In this document: piece by piece, positions 57,997 through 64,000 of the stretch | Position numbering within the stretch: position 1 is the stretch's first letter | How the letters are laid out: every line of letters begins with the position of its first letter | From: Pseudoalteromonas rubra | GTDB lineage: Bacteria > Pseudomonadota > Gammaproteobacteria > Enterobacterales > Alteromonadaceae | DNA: 64,000 nt | Direction of reading: 5' to 3' | NCBI RefSeq assembly: GCF_005887115.1 | Contig: NZ_PNCJ01000043.1 | Span: 1-64,000 of the forward strand | Made by a program: the position numbers and the translations under genes | The notes under the pieces: generated by a model | What the model saw: the letters and a program-made list of their open reading frames with translations, nothing else | Told to the model about the DNA's origin: nothing | The model's database searches: none

Positions 57997-58272
57997 TTAG
58001 CTGATAACCCATGCTTCGTAGTAGTGGCTACCGTCTTTGAGAGCGTAAGTAAATAAGTTGTCATTCGAGTTCCATTGACTTCTATAACCTCCACCCCAGT
58101 CTTCAAGTGTAGTGATTAGGTGGCTAAACTCATACGGTTCCAGATGGACTATTAACTTTTCATAGAATTGACTGATTTGATCATCATTACTGCCATGAGC
58201 TGCTGCCGCAGCATCGGTCACTGCATTCGTCCAATACTCCTGACTCATATCTGCAAGTGGTAACTTTGCCAT
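57997..58272 (-). CDS. Hypothetical protein (91 aa)
   Basis: I do not recognise this small acidic soluble protein. It is predicted largely helical at the N-terminus and aromatic-rich at the C-terminus (GGGYRSQWNSNDNLF, SHYYEAWVIS), with no signal peptide or membrane segment. ATG 58272 has an AAGGAAAT ribosome binding site. It is convergent with the rightward NRPS unit and stands alone. A perfect inverted repeat lies 24 bp upstream of the start. Confidence 0.65.
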   Translation of the reverse strand: MAKLPLADMSQEYWTNAVTDAAAAAHGSNDDQISQFYEKLIVHLEPYEFSHLITTLEDWGGGYRSQWNSNDNLFTYALKDGSHYYEAWVIS

Positions 58273-58295
58273 AATTAATTTCCTTTAATGTTGAG

Positions 58296-58312
58296 ACGAG
58301 TCTACGACTCGT
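58296..58312. promoter_or_regulatory. Palindrome upstream of the 91-aa gene
   Basis: A perfect inverted repeat, acgagtc-tac-gactcgt, ends about 24 bp before the start codon of the leftward 91-aa gene. It could be an operator. No other support is visible. Confidence 0.3.
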
Positions 58313-58512
58313 GTTTGTGAAAAAAATGTACTAATTATGTTGCATTGAAAGGTGTAGCAGTCTAGGTGTTAGGCAGCAATTACACTGGATTACACGTCGA
58401 GTGTGCGGACACCCAACCCATACCTGTAAACACGCTACCCCGGTGCAAAGCTAGCGCAAGTGACCTCACGCTTCTATAGTTTAACTAAATTCCTTGTACT
58501 GCATATTGCATC

Positions 58513-59277
58513 ATGTTCAGGATCATATTGCTGTTATCTTTAGTCTGGCTGCTGCACGCTCGGGCCACAGAACCCGTGCGCATTGCAACGGGTGAGTATC
58601 CCCCGTTTACCGGCAGTAAGTTGCGGGACGACGGATTCGTTAATCATGTTATCCGCTTGGCATTGACGAAAGAAGGGTATCTGGCACAGTTTGACTATTT
58701 ACCCTGGAAGCGCAGTTTTCAGGCGACTCAGCAAGGTCAGTATGAGATGGCGTCATACTGGGTCTGTGAGGCTGAATATCAGCAACATTTTTATTGTAGT
58801 GATGAGCTTTATCGTGGTCAGCTGTTACTGTATTTCCGTGCAGATACGACGCTGCCAGATTGGCGCACTATCGACGATCTGAAACCCTATCGGATCGGTG
58901 CCATTTTAGGCTATGAATATGTGCCCGAGTTTCGCAAGGCGATTGAAGAGGGCGAGCTGGACGTGATTATGGTCAGTAATGACCGGCTCAACCTGAATAT
59001 GCTGCTCAATGACCGTGTGGACCTGATCCTGCTCAGTGACACGGCAATGCAAAGCCTGCTGACTCACCACTTTCCTTCCTTACAAAAAGATAAGATCCGG
59101 GCACACCCAAGACCATTTTTAAATTATCGCGCTCATGTCTTATTTCCAAAATTAAAAAAAGACAGCCTTTTGCTGCGCGACCAGTTTAATCGGGGGTTGC
59201 AAGCACTTAAAGCGTCTGGCGAGTTTGAACGTCAATGGCTGCGGCTACTGAATGGAGAGTTTGTGCCTGAACGTTAG
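58513..59277 (+). CDS. Periplasmic solute-binding-protein-like, SBP family 3 (254 aa)
   Basis: An N-terminal signal peptide (about residues 1-18, ending LHARA) is followed by a PBP2-type two-lobe domain. The start VRIATGEYPPFTG, then FVNHVIRLALTKEGY and the hinge region YRIGAILGYEYVPEF fit amino-acid-binding family 3 proteins. It has no transporter neighbours, as with many orphan family-3 proteins of Alteromonadales. The ligand is unknown. Its start has no clear ribosome binding site. There is no evident link to the NRPS genes. Confidence 0.85.
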   Translation: MFRIILLLSLVWLLHARATEPVRIATGEYPPFTGSKLRDDGFVNHVIRLALTKEGYLAQFDYLPWKRSFQATQQGQYEMASYWVCEAEYQQHFYCSDELYRGQLLLYFRADTTLPDWRTIDDLKPYRIGAILGYEYVPEFRKAIEEGELDVIMVSNDRLNLNMLLNDRVDLILLSDTAMQSLLTHHFPSLQKDKIRAHPRPFLNYRAHVLFPKLKKDSLLLRDQFNRGLQALKASGEFERQWLRLLNGEFVPER

Positions 59278-59387
59278 CTTCCATGAAAGGTGAACAGAGC
59301 AGGGTGTAGCAGTATGCAAAATGAAGTGCTGGTGACAGCATTGAGCTACATCCTAATGATTTGTTTTTAATTGCTATTTTGATTTAT

Positions 59388-59403
59388 TATGAATTAATTC
59401 ATA
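59388..59403. promoter_or_regulatory. 16-bp palindrome upstream of the GG-leader peptide
   Basis: The perfect palindrome tatgaattaattcata lies in the AT-rich 199-bp gap before the small-peptide gene, about 73 bp from its start codon. It may be an operator, or simply AT-rich sequence. Confidence 0.3.
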
Positions 59404-59476
59404 TGTTTTTTTCATAGTGTTGTAATTTGATTGTAATGTGCTAATTTGGAGCTGCTTTAACAAACAAGGAAAAAAA

Positions 59477-59704
59477 ATGAAGTTAAATTTAAAGAAGAAA
59501 AGCATTAAATCGTTGAGCTCGGACAATAAAAAACTCCCTAATGCAGCGACGCCCGCTGTTGCTGGCGGTACATTCACTCAATACGAATGTGATACGGGCG
59601 GCTACTGTAATACTATGCATTGCTTTACGAACAAAGATCAGGGTTGTAACTCTCAGCTTTATACCTACCAGGGTACAGGTTGCTGCAGAACTACCCTGTG
59701 CTAA
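59477..59704 (+). CDS. Cys-rich peptide with double-glycine leader, RiPP/bacteriocin precursor-like (75 aa)
   Basis: The lysine-rich leader of 31 residues starts MKLNLKKKSIKSLSSD and ends TPAVAGG, a double-glycine motif typical of peptides cleaved and exported by C39-peptidase ABC transporters. The remaining 44 residues hold seven cysteines (core positions 7, 13, 18, 26, 38, 39, 44) and many Thr, Gly and Asn residues, like a modified or disulfide-rich natural product. I chose ATG 59477 for its AAGGAAAAA ribosome binding site. A frame extended to 59438 adds residues that do not fit the leader pattern. No modification enzyme or C39 transporter is in the window, so it would need partners elsewhere. 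Confidence 0.75.
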   Translation: MKLNLKKKSIKSLSSDNKKLPNAATPAVAGGTFTQYECDTGGYCNTMHCFTNKDQGCNSQLYTYQGTGCCRTTLC

Positions 59705-60023
59705 GTTCAGTTGAGTAAAGCTGCGCGTATAAGCCATGGTTCAAAGGGAAACTCTTTCAACAAGTGTCATTCCCATCATGGTTTCATCGGTGCATAGCAA
59801 ACGCAGTAGGCTCATCGTTCCGTATAAGCCTGCTGCTATCATTTTTCTCCTTACCTTGTTGTATGTACTACTTTTCAATATCAGTCAGTTACGCTCTCTT
59901 TTTGCACTGGACTATAACCTTGGCTGGATTTCACTACTCGATAGCTGAACGACCTGGTTAACCTCTGGGTGAGTGAGGCATATCTTTGTCAAAGCCAGAT
60001 TTCGGCAAACCAGATTCGATTTT
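59705..60023. other. Convergent intergenic stretch without a clear gene
   Basis: This stretch lies between the small-peptide gene and the end of the leftward regulator gene. A 70-codon frame (59736-59948) contains one hydrophobic run (IIFLLTLLYVLLF), but it has no ribosome binding site and no recognisable family, so I do not call it. I see no clear terminator hairpin. Confidence 0.5.
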
Positions 60024-62054
60024 TTATTTGGCGCTTAATCGCTTGATATCTCCCTCAACAGATTCCATTTTGGCGATCAGTAAGGTGCCATCGGCGGCAA
60101 TATCGTAGTGCCAGAGCAGGTTTTGTGTTTTCAGTAGCTCAGGCTCTGCGGCACCATCCAGCGCAAGTCGCCAGATATGATCCGTTTTTGACCAGGCGCT
60201 TTGCCAGTACAAGTAACCATCTTTGAGTCTGGGGTTGGTTATCTGGTGGTATGCCCTGGGTTCAAGAGAAGTGAGTCTGGTTTCCTCCATGCGCGTAGCG
60301 GTTAATCCGATGCTGCGATAAAGTGCGGCGTCTTTGAAGATGAGCCAACTTTGAGCCCGATGGTCATACATCAACATATCTGATGCCAGTTCAAAGCGGC
60401 GCTGTAATTGACCTGCTTTGTCATAAAGCAAAACGTCATGACCGTCTGTTACCCACAGCGTATCTGCATCTATCCAACCAAAATGGCGAAGTGAGCGCGA
60501 TAGAGCAGGAGTGAAGGTGTGCACTACAGCTAAGCGGTCTAGTAGTATCAAACGTGCCTCCCGGTTAGCCAGAATATGGGCATTATCCGGGCTCCAGGTG
60601 ACAAAGTTGACGTAATCACTGCCTTTGTGATGGGTCAGCTGAACCACTTTGTCATTGCTGTGCAGGTATATTTCGCACGCGCCGGTACGGCGTGACATAA
60701 ATGCCGTTTCACCCAGGCTGTTGGTGACTGGCAGATAATCATGGCTGGAACTGGAAAAAATAGGCAGGTCGTCTTTGTCGCGAATATTCACCTGCCAGCT
60801 TTCGGCGGCACTGAAAATATAACCCTGTTTGTCAACACTGAGACTGCTAAAGATCCCCTGCGGTGTCGAGATGACCTGATATTGATGTCCATCACGCGTT
60901 GTGGCGATTAGGTTATGGTGCTTGCTGCCGTCGTTGGTGATCATGCTGTGTTGTTTCGGGTCATAGGCAATCAGCCAGACGGGATAGTTCCAACGCAGCT
61001 GCGCTTTGCCATCCAGCGTGATTAAGCGTGAATGCTGAAAAGCATTTTTCACCAGGTAATAGATTTGATCGTCCCAGCCGCGCAATGTGGTGATGAGCTT
61101 ATCGCCTTCATCGAGCTTGAGGGGAATAGGAATATATTTATTACTATCAGTATGATACAGATAGGCCTGCATGCCCGTTTTGTTCAATACAGAGACAACA
61201 AGCTGATTGTCTGACTGCCAGCTTGGCGCCTGAATACGATAACAAGGCAGGCCGTGAGGGCGGTTCAGCTGCTGACCTTGCGCGTTCACAATCAATAGTT
61301 CACAGCGATCGCCCTGATAACGCCAAACTGCCAGCCAGTCTTTTTCCGGGTGCCAGGATGGTTTGGCAACACGGCTGTCAAATTGTAAACGCTGTATCGG
61401 GTTGCCCTGCTTGTCGGTAATTACCAGCGTTTTGAAATCGTCGATATAGGCCAGAAGCGATTTACTGGCGTGGGCGGCAACGTCAAATTCCAACCCCAAC
61501 TCATAGGTGATATCTGCTACCTCATATTGCGGGGCCGTGATGGGGGGTGGTGCAGAAGAAAAGTAGGCGATTGCACTGAAGCAGGCCGTGACGACAGGGA
61601 GCGCCATCATAAATGCACGTTTTTTAGCGGTAATGGGCTGTTTTGTAACAGCGTCGTTTTGTAAAGCCGAGGCGATGCGCCCGTTAAATTGTGATACCTG
61701 TTTTTGCGAGGAGGCCTGCAGGACTGTCACTGGTGCGATAAACACATAGCCCCGTTTGGGCACGGTCTTAATAAAGCTAGGGTTTTTGGCACTGTCATTG
61801 AGTACCCGACGCAGCTTGGTAAGCAGCTGGTACAGGCTGTTAGACTCGACTATGGTGTCTGGCCACAGTGCTGTGTTTAATGCGTCCCGAGACAGGACCT
61901 TATCAGGAGACGTTACAAAGAGTTCAAGGAGCCTGGCCACCTGTGGCTCTAGCTTGATAGCAACATGGCTTTCGGGAGCGCGCAACTCATCCTGGCTGGC
62001 ATCAAACTGCCAGGATAGAAAATGGTATTGCTGAGCGCCAGTCGATATCGCCAT
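60024..62054 (-). CDS. Membrane-bound CadC/ToxR-like regulator with beta-propeller sensor (676 aa)
   Basis: This is a one-component transcription regulator. Residues of about 10-112 form an OmpR/ToxR-type winged helix (KVLSRDALNTALWPDTIVES, then LLTKLRRVL and TVPKRGYVF). A single membrane helix lies at about 146-168. The remaining 500 residues repeat short WD40/TolB-like beta-propeller blades (for example LTHHKGSDYVNFVTWSPDN), probably in the periplasm. ATG 62054 has AAGGAAAC upstream. It is divergent from the DUF5916-type gene at 62321 and probably controls it; the signal is unknown. A link to the NRPS genes is not evident. Confidence 0.88.
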   Translation of the reverse strand: MAISTGAQQYHFLSWQFDASQDELRAPESHVAIKLEPQVARLLELFVTSPDKVLSRDALNTALWPDTIVESNSLYQLLTKLRRVLNDSAKNPSFIKTVPKRGYVFIAPVTVLQASSQKQVSQFNGRIASALQNDAVTKQPITAKKRAFMMALPVVTACFSAIAYFSSAPPPITAPQYEVADITYELGLEFDVAAHASKSLLAYIDDFKTLVITDKQGNPIQRLQFDSRVAKPSWHPEKDWLAVWRYQGDRCELLIVNAQGQQLNRPHGLPCYRIQAPSWQSDNQLVVSVLNKTGMQAYLYHTDSNKYIPIPLKLDEGDKLITTLRGWDDQIYYLVKNAFQHSRLITLDGKAQLRWNYPVWLIAYDPKQHSMITNDGSKHHNLIATTRDGHQYQVISTPQGIFSSLSVDKQGYIFSAAESWQVNIRDKDDLPIFSSSSHDYLPVTNSLGETAFMSRRTGACEIYLHSNDKVVQLTHHKGSDYVNFVTWSPDNAHILANREARLILLDRLAVVHTFTPALSRSLRHFGWIDADTLWVTDGHDVLLYDKAGQLQRRFELASDMLMYDHRAQSWLIFKDAALYRSIGLTATRMEETRLTSLEPRAYHQITNPRLKDGYLYWQSAWSKTDHIWRLALDGAAEPELLKTQNLLWHYDIAADGTLLIAKMESVEGDIKRLSAK

Positions 62055-62320
62055 GATGGTTGTTTCCTTAGTTATTGTTGTAGCCTGTTACCGCTGCAAT
62101 GCGGTGCCTGCGCCTGGAGCCGAGTCTGGATCGTTTGGCCAAATGACTGATTCAGAGACGACTTATCACGTGCCACGCATTCTGTCTGCTGAAACTAACC
62201 TAGTTCAGAACAAAGTCAATAATCTTCAGGGGTTGATCACCTTTATTCAGGAAAATTTCAGCTTTTTAAAGGCCCATTTCTGCTGCAATGAACGCAATCA
62301 GTCATATCGGAAGCAGTCAT
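62055..62320. promoter_or_regulatory. Divergent promoter region, CadC-like regulator and DUF5916 gene
   Basis: This 266-bp gap lies between two divergent genes and must contain promoters for both. I could not assign -35/-10 boxes or a clear operator. Frames crossing it are not convincing. Confidence 0.4.
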
Positions 62321-64000
62321 ATGAAACAGCACTATTTAACTTTGTGTATCACAGCGGTATTGGGCAGCCAGTCACTCTGGGCAAGCGAAATTCACAATAC
62401 AGAGGTAAACCTCGACGGTCGTCTGGATGAACAACAATGGCAATCAGCTCATCAGTTTAAGCAATTTTATCAGGTGGTTCCGGCGACACTGACAACACAT
62501 TCAGACAAGCTCCATGCAAAAGCATTCAGCAACGCAGCGGGGGTTTATATTGGTATTGTTAACTTTCAGGACAGAGCAAGCAGGCAGAAGCAGTTTAATA
62601 TTCAGGATGCCTTTATGCAGGCTGAATTCAACCGCATCGTGGTGGATTTCGCGGGTGATGGCAGCGGCGCGTACGAGTTTGCCGTGACTCTGGGTGGTGG
62701 CACGCAAGATGCCGTATTGACGCCACAGCTGACCAAAGACGGTGACTGGGATGGCGATTGGCAGTTTGCAACGTTTGAGGCGGATGATTACTGGTCTACA
62801 GAAGTCTTTATCCCGTGGCATACCGTATCTTTTTACAACCCGGCTCAAGGCACGGAAAGTGCGCTTGGTGATATTGGTGTGTCAATACAGCTTTATGACC
62901 TGGGGAAAAATTATATCTATTCAAATCAAAAACAAACAACCAGCAATAGCGATTTTTATCTGGGTATGCCAAAGCTCAAATCGGCCATTCCAAACCATAG
63001 CCAACTGAGTTTTGTGCCGTATTTTAGTCATCAGCAGCATTTTGCCGAGCAGGCCAAGAATAGTAGTCAAAGCGATGTAGGTTTTGATCTGTTTTATAAA
63101 CCTAGTCATCACCAGAAACTGTCGGTGGCGGTTAATCCGGACTTCGGCCAGGTCGATAGTGACGAAGTCGACATTAACTACAGTGCGGTTGAAACACTGC
63201 GCAGCGACAAGCGGCCTTTCTTCACTCAGGATATTGCAGTGTTTAGCGTACAGGCTTTGCAAGATACCAAACTGATCCATACACGGCGTATTGGGGCTGG
63301 CAGCGACGATGGGCGGGAATTTATCACCCCTATCGATTTGGCGACCCGTTTTGTTCATCAGGGAGAAACCATGCAGGTCGGTGCCTTTGCAGTAAAAGAG
63401 GATGACCTGGACAGTAACGCCGGAAAACGCTTTTATGCGGCCCGCGCCAAGTATCGGCAAAAGTACTGGCAAACAGGTGTGCTGGCCACACATACAGAAC
63501 GGCCATGGCTGGACCGTCAAGCCACGACGATGGCCTGGGATAGTCAGTATCAAAGTGCCACCTGGTCATTTCAGGGCGCTTTGCTCGCCAGCGAGGTCGA
63601 GCAGCAGCAAAAGCAAACTGGTAATGGGGCATCATTGCAATTGGGGTATCAGTTTTCTCCCAATACAAATCTGGAAGGGCGATATCTTAAGCTTAATAAA
63701 AGTTTTGATAACAGTGATTTAGGATATGCACAGCGCAATAATTGGCAGTATAGTGAAGCCAAATTCAGTCATGCGATTAACACCCAAAGCGATTGGTTAG
63801 CGCGTATCAAGCACTCTTTGACACTCAGTTATGAGGCCGATAGCCAGGGTCTGAAACTGCCGGCCCGGCAGGCCTATCTGAGCCAGTGGCTGCTGGCAAG
63901 TGGTGGTCAGATTGATCTGCATCTGGACAGGGTCAGTGGCGGCTGGCAGGACAACCTGGGTCGTCAGAGCCAGGCCTTTGAAGTACCCGGTAACTGGGAA
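62321..64000 (+). CDS. DUF5916-type outer-membrane protein with CBM9-like N-terminus (partial, 560 aa seen)
   Basis: The frame is open from ATG 62321 to the window end, so the gene is truncated on the right. A signal peptide (about residues 1-22, ending SLWA) is followed by a carbohydrate-binding family 9-like beta-sandwich (VNLDGRLDEQQWQSA, about 28-200). Next comes the DUF5916 signature NPDFGQVDSDEVDINYSAVE and RPFF, then repeated beta-strands that suggest an outer-membrane barrel. GGAAG at 62309-62313 is a suitable ribosome binding site. The divergent CadC-like regulator is its probable partner. The ligand is unknown; family members are often found with polymer-degradation genes. Confidence 0.85.
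   Translation, partial: MKQHYLTLCITAVLGSQSLWASEIHNTEVNLDGRLDEQQWQSAHQFKQFYQVVPATLTTHSDKLHAKAFSNAAGVYIGIVNFQDRASRQKQFNIQDAFMQAEFNRIVVDFAGDGSGAYEFAVTLGGGTQDAVLTPQLTKDGDWDGDWQFATFEADDYWSTEVFIPWHTVSFYNPAQGTESALGDIGVSIQLYDLGKNYIYSNQKQTTSNSDFYLGMPKLKSAIPNHSQLSFVPYFSHQQHFAEQAKNSSQSDVGFDLFYKPSHHQKLSVAVNPDFGQVDSDEVDINYSAVETLRSDKRPFFTQDIAVFSVQALQDTKLIHTRRIGAGSDDGREFITPIDLATRFVHQGETMQVGAFAVKEDDLDSNAGKRFYAARAKYRQKYWQTGVLATHTERPWLDRQATTMAWDSQYQSATWSFQGALLASEVEQQQKQTGNGASLQLGYQFSPNTNLEGRYLKLNKSFDNSDLGYAQRNNWQYSEAKFSHAINTQSDWLARIKHSLTLSYEADSQGLKLPARQAYLSQWLLASGGQIDLHLDRVSGGWQDNLGRQSQAFEVPGNWE

Noticed and set aside
59736..59948. 70-codon frame with one hydrophobic segment after the Cys-rich peptide
   Set aside because: It could be an immunity-type membrane peptide, but it has no ribosome binding site and no recognised family, so support is too weak.
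62053..62430. 125-codon plus-strand frame over the divergent promoter
   Set aside because: It overlaps the true start of the DUF5916-type gene in another frame and starts inside the regulator start codon.
62921..63553. 210-codon minus-strand frame inside the DUF5916-type gene
   Set aside because: It is antisense to a well-supported outer-membrane protein and shows no domain.
1..64000. CRISPR arrays, tRNA/rRNA genes, insertion sequences
   Set aside because: I saw no repeat-spacer pattern, RNA gene or transposase. The repetitive signals are NRPS module repeats and attC-type hairpins.

Overview
This 64-kb window most resembles a marine gammaproteobacterium of the Alteromonadales, probably Pseudoalteromonas. 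The grounds are indirect: moderate GC content, a CadC-like sensor paired divergently with a DUF5916-type outer-membrane protein, a GG-leader peptide of a type I associate with that genus, and integron-type gene cassettes. No rRNA or marker gene is present, so the genus is an inference.

About 55 kb is one nonribosomal peptide synthetase (NRPS) locus with two divergent arms that share an AT-rich control region (28019-28607). The rightward arm is a single reading frame of up to 9246 residues. It holds nine modules at a regular 3.1-3.2 kb spacing, followed 1 bp later by a stand-alone type II thioesterase and then a secreted SGNH hydrolase. The leftward arm looks like one long operon: four NRPS genes (1+2+2+1 modules), an MFS exporter, a HlyD/MacA-type adaptor, a MacB-type ATPase and a duplicated FtsX/MacB-like permease, ending at a strong hairpin terminator. 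Together the arms hold 15 adenylation (A) and 15 carrier (T) domains and no thioesterase domain fused to any NRPS.

The layout suggests an order. The giant starts with what looks like only the C-terminal lobe of a condensation (C) domain, so it probably initiates. The first leftward protein begins with a TubC-type acceptor docking domain and an intact C domain, so it could take over from the giant. Specificity codes read by eye suggest: basic? - ? - ? - ? - Pro - beta-amino-acid-like? - Pro - Asp-like - aliphatic - Gly - basic? - Val-like - basic? - Gly - Gly. The last module carries an epimerization-type domain that has lost both catalytic residues (His to Phe, Glu to Leu), sits on a Gly-activating module and has no thioesterase after it. 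I do not recognise this pathway.

Left of the locus (1-957) are two integron-type cassettes with attC-like sites, oriented leftward, with no integrase in view. Right of it lie a small unknown gene, a periplasmic binding-protein-like gene, an orphan Cys-rich GG-leader peptide, the CadC/ToxR-like regulator with a beta-propeller, and a DUF5916 outer-membrane protein that runs off the window.
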